This document shows positions 20,286 through 30,479 of a stretch of DNA of 64,000 nt, one piece after another; position 1 is the stretch's first letter, and every line of letters begins with the position of its first letter. The notes beneath the pieces are model-generated. The model saw only the letters and a program-made list of their open reading frames with translations. It was not told where the DNA came from and ran no database searches. The stretch is from Maylandia zebra (Eukaryota; Chordata; Actinopteri; Cichliformes; Cichlidae). The stretch spans positions 4,144,533 to 4,208,532 of the forward strand of contig NC_135170.1 in the NCBI RefSeq assembly GCF_041146795.1, in the 5' to 3' direction. The position numbers and the translations under genes were made by a program.

Positions 20286-22067
20286 TCAGTAAGTGTAGGG
20301 TTGACTTAAGCTCGAGTTTGTGTAAACTGAACTGCTGCACGTATCAGCGTCTGTTGGCGTGTTTCTGGGGTCGCTGGCTGGAGGCTTTCCCAGAAAGGTC
20401 ACATGCGGCGCCAGCTTGTGTGTCGCCAAGCTCGACTTCAAAGCAAAAGCCCTCCCACACTGGTCACACTTGTGTGCTTTAACTCCACTGTGGACCAGTT
20501 TATGTCTCTTTAAGTTGCTCTGATGATTAAAAGCCTTTCCGCACTCCTCACATGTGTGGGGTTTTTCTCCGCTGTGGACCATCTCATGGATTTTTAAGTG
20601 GCTCATCCGAGTAAAAGCCTTCTCACACTGGCTACATGCGTATGGTTTGACTCCTCTGTGCAGGCGCTGATGAGTTCTCAAGCTGCTCATCAAACTAAAT
20701 GTCTTTCCGCACTCCTCACATATGTGGGGTTTTTCTCCGCTGTGGACCATCTTATGGGTTTGTAAGTGGCCCATCTGAGTAAAAGCCTTCTCACACTGGC
20801 TACATGCGTATGGTTTGACTCCTCTGTGTAGGCGCTGATGAGTTCTCAAGTTGCCCATCAAACTAAATGTCTTTCCACACTGGTGGCACATGTGTGGTTT
20901 GACGCCGCTGTGGCTGAGGTGATGTGTTTTTAAGTTGCTTTTCCGAGTAAAAGTCTTTCCACACTGGTCACAACTGAAGGGCTTTTCCCCACTGTGGATG
21001 CGCTGGTGTCTTCTGAGGTGAGACGGGGCATGAAACTTCTTGTTACACTGATCACACCTGTAGTGCTCAAGTAAGTTTGCACTTGAGTGAGCATCTTCAG
21101 CCAACTGAGAGCACTGAGGTGTTGGGCTCTCTTTGGCGTCTTGTTCCTACAGCAACAAAGACACAGGCAGGGAGTCAGAAGCTTAATAAGTGTTTGAGTT
21201 AAATCTTGTTTTGTCGTGCCGGCCTCTCTGCTTCGATAAGAAACATGTTTGTTGGATGATGCCCATAATAGTAACCTGTTGTGTTGTAAATTGTTTGGAT
21301 GCGTTTTGGAAAAGAAAGACTGTATTATTGCATAAAATACATTTAAACAAGTGCATCGCTGATTGCATCTTGTGGACATCGGTTCTACCAGCTGATTGCC
21401 CTGCTCAGTCTTTACGCCCGACCCAACGAGGGACAATCAAATGCAGAGGGGACAGTGCGACTTCACCCGTGCACTTGCACCTCTTGCACACAGTCCTCAT
21501 TTACAAAGTGCTCTGCAAATCACCCCGTCCCCGTTACAGTGCAGCGAGCCAAAAATGAACCATTTAGTCCTTGGTGTAAGACCAGGGGTGTCGAACTCCA
21601 GGCCTCGAGGGCCGGTGTCCTGCAGGTTTTAGATCTCACCCTGGGTCAGCACACCTGAATCAATTGATTAGTTAATTACCAGGAGAACTGGAAGTCATTT
21701 AACCATTTAAATCAGCTGTGTTGGAAATAAGGAAAGGTCTAAGAGGTTGAAGCCTTCGTCTTTCCATTTACTATTTTCTTTTCTTAACATGCATTTAGTT
21801 TCTCATGTTCTGGAAAACTGTAAATAATTACTAAAGGGTGGTAGTTAACAATAATCATAATGATATAATGACAATAAATGATGATCATTCATGAAAGTTG
21901 TACTGATAGACTTTTCACGTTTCCTAAAAGCAGCTCGGCCTTGGTTTGCACGGCACTTCCAGATGTGTTTATAAACTACGAACAATTTCACGTATAAAAG
22001 TCTGTAGAATGTTCGGACTCATGATTTATAAAAACGATGTTTTTCTCACCGTGTGTGAAGAAAACAT
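20286..22067 (-). CDS. C2H2 zinc-finger protein, 8 fingers, two exons (copy 1)
   Basis: This is a probable nuclear DNA-binding transcription regulator. The large exon is 20286-21146, with acceptor TTGCTGTAG, and starts EQDAKESPTPQCSQ. It encodes eight fingers joined by TGEKP-like linkers (SGEKP, SGVKP, RGVKP); the eighth is irregular (HKLAPH), and a Ser/Thr-rich tail ends YTY. Fingers 3-4 and 5-6 are near copies (CGKTFSLM then CEKAFT), so a two-finger unit duplicated. I propose the first coding exon at 22050-22067: ATG plus five codons, then GTGAGA, in phase with the large exon, giving about 292 residues. The same arrangement exists in the paralogue at 34.6-35.2 kb, which supports it. There is no KRAB, SCAN or BTB domain. 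An alternative is a further unseen exon between them, for example near 21400. Confidence 0.85.
21583..21730 (+). mobile_element. hAT-type MITE fragment
   Basis: This starts CAGGGGTGTCGAACTCCAGG, then CCTCGAGGGCCGGTGTCCTG, the characteristic left end of a very common fish hAT MITE, and continues with GATCTCACCCTGGGTCAGCA. The mirrored right end is absent, so it is truncated. It lies in the intron of zinc-finger gene 1. Confidence 0.7.
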
Positions 22068-22077
22068 TTTCTTCTTT

Positions 22078-22110
22078 CCAAGATGGCCGACTACGTTCCT
22101 CCGTCAGACT
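22078..22110. promoter_or_regulatory. Promoter-proximal YY1-like motif of zinc-finger gene 1
   Basis: CCAAGATGGC at 22078-22087, followed by CGACTACGTTCCTC, lies just upstream (in gene sense) of the proposed first exon. The same block (AAGATGGCCGAC then GCGTTCCTC) is kept upstream of the paralogue at 35250. Conservation between the duplicates and the position suggest 5' UTR or promoter. Confidence 0.45.
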
Positions 22111-22248
22111 GCTCGACCCACCAACACCTGCCAGGAAAGAGCTTTATTAGGCTCCGGAGCCGAAATGCACATTAAAGTCACTTTACATCCAGATGACTTA
22201 GACCGTCCTAAGATAATAAACTTTTAGCCTGGTCTAGATTCTCTAGAC

Positions 22249-23523
22249 CTCTATCATACTCACTGCCGTGTATATCCCCCCCGACGCTAATGCTAGGTTG
22301 GCCATGAAAGAACTTTCTGCAGCCATTAACAAACACAAGAATAAACACCCCGAGGCTGCTTTTATTGTTGCTGGCGACTTCAACCACACCAACTTAAAGA
22401 CAGTCCTCCCCAGATTCCACCAACATGTCTCCTGCCACACCAGAGGAGACAAGACTTTAGACCATGTGTATTCCAACCTGGCTGGAGCCTACAAAGCCAC
22501 ACCCCTCCCCCACATTGGACAATCGGACCATCTCTCCATGTTCCTCACACCTCGGTATTCACCACTCATCCAACGTGTGAAACCTGCTGTGAGGACAATT
22601 AAAGTGTGGCCAGAGGGGACAGAGGCAGTGCTCCAGGACAGATTTAAAAACACAGACTGGAATATGTTCACCCACACAGACCTGGACCAGTACGCCTCAT
22701 CTGTACTGGATTACATCTCCAAAACCACAGACAGTGTCACCACCCAGAAACGGATCACCATGTACCCCAACCAGAAGCCTTGGATGAACCGGGATGTTCG
22801 TCTCCTCCTGAAGGCCCGCAACACTGCCTTTAGGTCAGGAGATGCACACGCCTACAGTACAGCCAGGGCTAATCTAAAGAAGGGCATCAAAAAAGCCAAA
22901 CACCATTACAAAAAGAAGGTAGAAGAACACTTCTCCAACTCCAACCCCCGACGCATGTAGCAAGGACTCCAGACCATCACAGACTACAGGACCACCAAAC
23001 CCTCCCCCGCATCCTCTGATGTCTCCTTCCTCAACGAGCTCAACAACTTTTATGCTCGTTTTGAGCGAGGGAACCCCACAACCACAACCGAAGCAGACGT
23101 GACGCCAGACCACCAACCTCTGACTCTCTCCCCCACCGATGTAGGAGCGGTGCTGAGCAGGATCAATGTCCACAAGGCTGCAGGCCCTGATGGCATCCCC
23201 AGGCGTGTTCTCAGAGCGTGTTCTGGGGAGCTTGCAGGAGTGCTCACAGACATATTCAACCTGTCCTTGGCCCACGCTGTGGTACCGGCCTGCTTCAAAT
23301 CCACCTCCATCGTCCCGATACCCAAAAACTCCAACCCATCTTGCCTCAATGATTACCGCCCAGTAGCACTCACCCCCATCATCACTAAGTGCTTAGAGCG
23401 ACTGGTCCTAGCACACTTCAAATCCTGTCTCCCCCCCACCCTGGACCCCCACCAATTCGCATACCGCCAGAACAGGAGCACAGAGGATGCAGTCTCCATC
23501 GCACTGCACTCTGTCCTCTCACA
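22249..23523 (+). pseudogene. LINE family A, left part (5'-truncated, interrupted)
   Basis: Homology begins inside the endonuclease domain (AVYIPPDANA, AGDFNHTN, SDHLSM), so the element is 5'-truncated. It runs through the linker and into the reverse transcriptase ([20 protein letters not shown]). An in-frame TAG at 22958-22960 replaces the Trp codon found in the copy at 1-405. At 23523 the sequence breaks off (CTGTCCTCTCACA) and resumes at 27535 after a LINE B insertion. The insertion point of LINE A lies just past the end of the sequence shared by the two zinc-finger loci. Confidence 0.85.
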
Positions 23524-26241
23524 GACGTTGCGAGCGGAGGCAGAAGAGAGGCAGGCGGGGAGGCCTGTGGGCACGGCTAAAGACTAGTCCGTTTAAACCA
23601 CCACTCCCGATCATATTCCTCTCCAACGCCCGTTCAATCCGTTACAAACTGGATGAGATACGACTGCAGATCGCCACTCGACGGACTTTTAATAACTGTT
23701 CGTGCATGATTTTCACTGAAACCTGGCTGGACAGCGCCATTCCCGATGCGGCTATTGATCTAGCAGGCCGCACCGCCTATCGAGCCGACAGGTCTGCGGA
23801 CTCGGGTAAGAAGACTGGCGGGGGGCTGTGCATCTATATTAACAACTTTTGGTGCACGAACGTCACGGTAACGGAAAGACTGCAGTACAGAGGTAGAACT
23901 GTTGGTGTTAAAGTGCCGTCCATTCTATCTCCCTCGGGAATTTTCTGCCGTTTACATCTGCGCTGTTTACATTCCACCAGATGCTAATGCTAAGCTAGCG
24001 TTAGCACAATTGAGCAGCAGCATCAATAACAGCCTGGTAGCACACCCGGACAGTGTCTTTATTGCGGCTGGGGATTTTAACCACGCGGACCTGAAATCTG
24101 TACTTCACAATTTCCACCGTAATGTGAAGTGTGCTACCAGAGGAGATAGAACGTTGGACCAGGTGTACACCAACATGGCGAATGCGTACAGAGCCCAGGC
24201 TTATCCCCACCTGGGTCTGTCAGACCATCTCTCCCTTCTGCTACACCCAATATACACACAAAAGATCAAGAGCACTGGGATTACAACCAAAACCGTGAGA
24301 ACATGGCCGCAGGATGCTATTCCGATGCTTCAGGACTGTTTCCACTGCACAGACTGGGATGTATTCAAGGTGCAGGACACTGACAATCATGTCGCATTGG
24401 ACAGTTACACCTCCACTGTCTTGGACTACATCTGTTTCTGTGTGGACAATGTAACAACTTGGAAACGATTCCGTGTGTTCCCTAATAATCCACCCTGGAT
24501 GACACACGGAGTTCAACAACTTATTCGAACAAGGAACAACGCTTTCAAATCCGGGGACCAGGAAGCATACAGTGCTGCCAGGGCCAACCTGAGAAGAGGC
24601 ATCAAGACTGCCAAGCAGCAGCACAGGAGGCGTATCGAGGCCAGGTTTGAGAACAACACAAACCCAAGGCAGGTCTGGGAGGGCATCAGGGCTATCACGG
24701 ACTACAAAAGAAGAACACCATCACCCTCAGCCGACAGTTCTACTCTGGCTGAGGATCTAAATCTCTTTTATGCCCGTTTTGATAGGGAGAACACCGACCC
24801 TGTCCTGTCCCCTCTCCCCTCAACCGACCCTGCTCCAGTCCTGAGCACTCATGAGCTGAGGCGTGTGTTCCGGAGCATTAACACCAGGAAGGCGGCCGGG
24901 CCAGATGGAGTGCTGGGCCGGGTGCTAAAAGACTGTGCTGCGGACCTGGCGGACGTCTTCACCTCTATATATAACACCTCGTTGTCCTGTTCACTGGTAC
25001 CATCCTGTTTCAAAGCAGCAACCATCGTTCCCATCCCAAAACAGTCAAATGTCACATGTCTGAACGATTTCAGACCTGTGGCACTCACCCCCATTCCCGC
25101 CAAATGCCTGGAGAGACTGGTCATTAAACACATCAGAGCTGCTTTTCCACCATCCCTGGACTCGCACCAGTTTGCATACAGGGAGAACCGGTCAACCGAG
25201 GATGCGATCGCCACAGTGCTGCACACATTACTGAAGCACTTGGAACACAGGAACACCTATGCACGGCTCCTCTTTGTAGACTACAGCTCGGCTTTTAATA
25301 CCATCCGGCCATACAAACTCCGTCCCAAACTCCACCAACTGGGACTTAACTCCTCTCTGTGCAACTGGATTGTGGACTTCCTCACTAACCGTAGACAGAG
25401 TGTCAGAGTGGGTAAGAACACCTCTTCCACCCTTGTGGTCAACACCGGTGCCCCTCAGGGGTGTGTTCTGAGCCCTCTGCTATACACTCTCTTCACCCAT
25501 GACTGTATTTCCTCCTGCGCGTCCAATCTCATTGTTAAGTTTGCAGATGACACTACAGTGCTCGGACTTATATCCAACAATGATGAGACAAACTATAGGA
25601 CAGAGGTGCAACAACTAGAGTCATGGTGCCACGACAATAACTTGGTCTTAAACACCAAAAAGACCAAGGAGATCATTGTAGATTTCCGGAAGAGGGGTCA
25701 TAACAACCATCTGCCTCTCTTCATTGGCAGTGAGGCGGTGGAGAGGGTGAGCAGTTTTAAATTCTTGGGGGTAACTGTGACCGAGGACCTGTCCTGGGGC
25801 AACCATATCACCTCAGTTGTACGGAAGGCCCAACAGCGCCTCTACTACCTGAGGAGACTGCGGAGCGCACACATTCCCAGATCTCTGATGTTGAACTTCT
25901 ACAACTGTGCCATCAGCAGCGTTCTGACGTATGGATTTCTAGTGTGGTTCCCCAGCTGCACCAAGGCCGATCAGCAAGCACTCCAGCGGGTGGTGAAAGA
26001 AGCTGGCAGAATTATTGGAACAAGTCTGCCAGAGATCAGTAATATCTTCCCCACTCGCTGTCTGAGGAGGGTGCACAGTATCCTGCGGGACCAACATCAC
26101 CCTGCGCGCCACCTTTTCCATCTGCTGCCCTCAGGGAGAAGGTACAGGTCTATACAGGCCAGAACATCCAGACTGGCCAACAGCCTGTATCCACAGGCTG
26201 TGAGGCTCCTGAACTCTCTGCCCCCCTCTCACGGACAATAA
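23524..26241 (+). pseudogene. LINE B endonuclease/reverse transcriptase, one frameshift
   Basis: The frame to about 23900 encodes the start of the endonuclease (LSNARSIRYKLDE, TETWLDS, GGGLCIYINN). After a frame change near 23900 the other frame runs unbroken to the stop at 26241, with KCRPFYLPREF, AGDFNHADLK, SDHLSLL, GPDGVLGRVL, VDYSSAFNT, TGAPQGCVLSP, the catalytic FADD, and a C-terminal LPSGRRYRS block. A single indel therefore separates it from an intact ORF, apart from the 5' truncation. The protein would be a self-copying retrotransposon enzyme. Confidence 0.85.
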
Positions 26242-26511
26242 CCATATCCAACTTCTTAATAGCAATGAACTGGTCTGCATTGGTGCATCATATCTTTATT
26301 CTCTTCCCCCTCCTGCCCCCCCCCCCCCTCTTTCTTAAATAGATAACTATCATATCTGATATCATATCTCACAGTACAATAATATTGAATGGGTGCATTG
26401 TTGTATTTTGTCATGTTTCTCAGGTCTTTGTCTGAATTTCTACGAACATTATTGCTAAGGATTGTCTTATTGCATTGGAGTCACACTGGGTTAAATATGT
26501 ACACTTGGGTT
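26242..26511 (+). other. LINE B 3' UTR (upstream of the MITE)
   Basis: AT-rich noncoding sequence with a poly-C tract near 26317-26327 follows the LINE B stop codon. It continues after the MITE at 27428-27534, which holds the LINE end. Confidence 0.7.
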
Positions 26512-26515
26512 TTAA

Positions 26516-27423
26516 CCCTTTAAGACCTACCATAGAACCAAGTCCGCCAGAGCTTATATTATATTTTTACATGCTGTGTAGCCATTTTTGGGAGCATTTC
26601 AAGTTGCTATACATCAATACAACCATTATAGCCCAAACTTTAATAATATGTCTGCATTAAGTGCATAGTAATTACATAAATTGCAAAAAAGTGCAATAAA
26701 CTACAAAAAAATTGAAAATCGGTTTTGTTTTTTTAACATATATTTCTAGTTAGAGAAATTTAAGAGGCTCATCCCTCAAAACTGTAAATACAAAAAAGTT
26801 GCACAAACTAGTTTCCCACCACAGGAAATTTATTTTGAGTGTCTTCATAGTTTTATTTTTGAAATACACCAATTTTTATATACTGCAGGAAAAACGAAAA
26901 TAAATATTATAGTGCAAATTTGCAAAATAACAGCATGTGCATCAAAATAAACTATTTCCAGCAGTGCAATATGAGTCCTAAGCATCCCAGAAACGACACA
27001 GAAAGTCATAAACTCAAACATAACTTTTTAAAACACGTATAGGCTCATAAGGCCCCGATCGTAAAAAAAACTACATTTCCGCAAAATGACGTCACTTCCG
27101 GTTTCGGGCAGGTCATGTGGTCATGTGATAGTTCGCGCTGATGGACATAGGAAGTATTACAAACAGCTGATCGGATCGGCGAAGCGTGTTTCTGGAATAT
27201 CATGTTTTTGTTGCTGCAAGTGATTTTTATGCAGTTTTTGCAAAGCTATATGTGGAAGGAAACTGTGACCTAGGACAAGCTGATGGCATAAGATGTAAGT
27301 ACAACTCCTCCGGTTTCATATGCAAAAAAAATTATTGCGCTAGCTTACGTGGTTGCAGTGCTACCGGGATATAAAAATAGTTACGCAAAATGGAGCGTGC
27401 CCGCTCCGATCGGCTGTAAAGGG
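26516..27423. mobile_element. piggyBac-type MITE, 908 bp, inside LINE B 3' UTR
   Basis: The element is flanked by TTAA on both sides (26512-26515 and 27424-27427) and has mirrored ends CCCTTTAAGACC and CTGTAAAGGG, both hallmarks of piggyBac-superfamily transposition. No transposase frame is present. The interior holds a promoter-like cluster of binding motifs at 27087-27130. Confidence 0.75.
27087..27130 (+). promoter_or_regulatory. CRE, ETS and E-box cluster inside the MITE
   Basis: A perfect TGACGTCA (27087-27094) runs directly into ACTTCCGG (27094-27101), an ETS-type site, and then GGTCATGTGGTCATGTGATAG with two CATGTG E-boxes. The close packing resembles a CpG-type housekeeping promoter. 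Activity is inferred only. Confidence 0.4.
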
Positions 27424-27534
27424 TTAAGGGGTATTTATTATTTTCTTCTTTTTTTGGGTTGTATGGAAGCCCCAAACGCAATTTCATTGTTCTTGACAAT
27501 GACAATAAATAAATACTACTACTATACTACTACT

Positions 27535-29120
27535 ACACCTGGACAACAACACCACCTACGCCAGAATGCTGTTTATAGACTTCAGTTCAGCATTCAATAC
27601 AATCCACCCCTCACAACTCATCAGGAAACTGACAGACCTGGGCATCAGTTCCCTCATCTGCAAATGGTTACTGGACTTCCTGACCAACCGCCCCCAACAT
27701 GTCCGGCTGGATAACCGCTGCTCATCTACCATCACAATGAACACCGGTGTACCACAAGGCTGTGTGATGAGCCCTTTCCTCTACTCCCTCTTCACCCACG
27801 ACTGCAGACCTGCTGATGGTTCCAACACCATCATTAAGTTTGCAGATGACACCACGGTGATTGGCCTCATCAGTGACAACGATGAGGCCGCCTACAGGGA
27901 GGAGGTGGATCGTCTGGCTGAGTGGTGCGACACAAACAACCTGCTGCTTAACACCGAGAAGACCAAGGAGCTCATCGTGGACTACAGGAGGAATGCTGAC
28001 CCACATCCACCCATCCACATTAAGGGGACGGCTGTGGAGCGTGTGAGCAGCTTCAAGTTCCTGGGAGTCCACATCTCCGAGGATCTCATCTGGACGACCA
28101 ACTGCTCCAAGCTGGTCAAGAAGGCTCACCAGCGCCTCTTCTTCTTGAGGACTCTGAGGAAGAACCACCTGTCCTCAGACATCCTGGTGAACTTCTATCG
28201 TTGCACCATCGAGAGCATCCTGACCAACTGTATAACAGTCTGGTACGGGAACTGCTCTGCCTCGGACCGGAAGGCGTTGCAGAGGGTCGTGAAAACTGCC
28301 CAGCGCATCGCCGGAGCACCACTTCCTGCCATAAAAGACATCTACAGGAAGCGGTGTCTGAAAAGGGCTGGGAAAATCATCAAAGACCCCAGTCACCCAT
28401 CACATGGACTCTTCACCCTCCTGCCCTCTGGGAGGCGCCACAGGAGCCTCCGGACTAAGACCACCAGGTACCGGAACAGCTTCTTCCCCACAGCTGTCAG
28501 ACTCCTGAACTCTGCCTCCTGACATCTGACCCACGTTAAACTCATGGACTGAACATACACACACCCACAATGGACAACTGTACCCTCAAACACACAATAA
28601 TAACATGGACTGAACCACCACTCACAACCACTAGCACTTTATATAGCCTCTGTAGAAACTATCTACACCCTCACTTATCTTAACTGCACTACTGTATAGC
28701 TCTGTGTAAATAATCATTCTGTACATACGATAATTTTTAATCCTACAACTGTTTACAACTTGCATAGTTCCCATTTCTGTATAGCTGTATATCTCAGATT
28801 CTGTAAAGTTATTTATTTCATATTCTGTATAGTTTTTCATATTTATATCCTGTTCATATCCTGTACATAGCTTGTACTCACTACAGCCTGTACATACTTA
28901 TAGTTATAGAATATTCACAACATACTTCATACCGTGTACATTATAACATACCATAATAGACCCATTTCTGTAATATACTCACATATCTATATTATTGCTA
29001 ATATATATTGTAATATATCTATATCACTAAAGCACTTCTGGATGGATGCAAACTGCATTTCGTTGCCCTGTACCTGTGCATGTGCAATGACAATAAAGTT
29101 GCATTCTATTCTATTCTATT
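27535..29120 (+). pseudogene. LINE family A, right part with 3' UTR and tail
   Basis: This resumes LINE A from 23523. The open stretch to 28522 encodes [32 protein letters not shown], the thumb and a C-terminal domain ([22 protein letters not shown]). The 3' UTR has AT-rich sequence, AATAAAG and an (ATTCT)n tail ending at 29120. It is almost identical to the inverted copy at 30480-32062, so both insertions are recent. The LINE B insertion and the upstream stop at 22958 inactivate it. Confidence 0.9.
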
Positions 29121-30479
29121 AAACTGAGCTGATGGCAAGACGGAGGATCAGAGGACTTGAAGCTTTAAATAATCCCTCAAGGAGACAGGTCTAACCTTTC
29201 CTTTGAAATATCTCTGAGGTAGCATGGACAACATACACGTGCAGATGAGAAATGACACCCTGATTCAATCATTCCCTCTCTGTAAACACTTTAACTGGGA
29301 AGCCAAGCTAAAGGTTAAATGATCAGCGGCTGTAGGTTTAGCTGTGCTCGTATGCCCGGACAATCCAAATATATAAATAAAGAACTGCACACAAACACAA
29401 TTACACTACTTGATCTGTTACAATCGAGCGACATTACTTGTCAGCATCTGGAATCATGGAACTCTTTGGTCACGGTGAAGGAACAGTGTGCAGGGCTGTT
29501 TTTAAAATGAGGTTTTTCACCAAGCATCCTGATGGGCTCTTCCCAAGAGTTAGTGGACAGATAGTTGGAGGTCATGTTCCCAACAAGCAGCAACTGGTGC
29601 CGAGGATGAAAGGAACCATGAATGTGCTCAAAGCTAGATTGCGAAACCGCGATATCAGAAACACATCCTGCATGTGCTGAACTTGCTTTCTAGCAAAGCA
29701 CCCTGGTTTGCAGTGTCCCAGGTGTAGGCCAGCACTGAGGATTGTTCTCCAGTCACTGTACACACAGTTTAAGGGAGGACAGCAGTTCCTACTTTGAAGG
29801 TAAACCTTAAATGATCAGCAGCCATGAGTTTAGTTGTGCTCGTACAAGTTATTGTCTCCAGTGTCTCTGCGGGTCCCTAACACTCCCTCACAAACACACC
29901 TGAGCTGGGAACATACCTGAGGGAGAGCAGCAGATGACAGCATGCAGGAGACAACAAACTAATCTAAACATATAAAACAACTCCAACCAACATCAGCTTG
30001 GTGGTTACCTTTGGAGGAGCCCAGCCCATGAGCTGTGCTGTGATGACTTATGGTGAACAGGTGTGCCAACAACTAAGAGCCGAGACAGAGCCTCTTAAAG
30101 CTGTAGGACAAAAAACAGCACGTCCAGAGCACCTGAAGGCCAGAAGGTGGCAGCAGCAAACGGGTGTCAGGTACAATCTTCAGCTTCCATAGTATCTACA
30201 GATCATACACTCCTCCCTTTGCTCAGTGTTTTCACCTTCAGCACATAAATAGGCATGCACACAGCACAGATAACAAGCAACTGTGTACGGCTCTTCAAAA
30301 AGCTGGTTCTCTGATGATCCAACTCTCCATGTAAACAGAGCTTTTCATGTTATGCTACATTTTGAATTTGATTAGATGCAGAGCGTTCAAACTCAGCTTT
30401 AATGTCACTTTAAAGTGAAAATCCAAGGCACAGATGTACGGGCCTGTTGCCTTGACTCCCCTCTCCTCGTGGTACCTCC
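29121..30479. other. Spacer between inverted LINE copies; duplicated upstream DNA
   Basis: No gene is recognised. Several blocks match 35600-36560: CAGCATCTGGAAT (29442 and 35706), GGTCATGT-CC-ACAAGCA (29571 and 35751), AACTAATCTAAACAT (29957 and 36353), AACAGGTGTGCCAACA (30057 and 36517) and GAGCCTCTTAAAG. The interval therefore belongs to the same segmental duplication as the zinc-finger genes, displaced from gene 1 by the LINE nest. Confidence 0.6.

Larger units (their letters stand above)
23524..27534 (+). mobile_element. LINE family B, inserted into LINE A
   Basis: This is a different L2-like subfamily, 5'-truncated. Its 3' end has CAATTTCATTGT, TGACAATGACAATAAATA and a (CTA)n tail. It separates the two halves of LINE A exactly: LINE A reads CTCTCACA on the left and ACACCTGGACAAC on the right, with a possible 3-bp ACA duplication. 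Its 3' UTR contains the piggyBac-type MITE at 26516-27423. Without that MITE the LINE is about 3.1 kb. Confidence 0.85.

Noticed and set aside
20930-21436. 168-codon - strand frame crossing the zinc-finger acceptor
   Set aside because: It runs in a different frame through the intron and the start of the finger exon. Only its beginning (GVKTEQGNQL before a possible GTAGAA donor) could be a real extra exon, and that is unproven.
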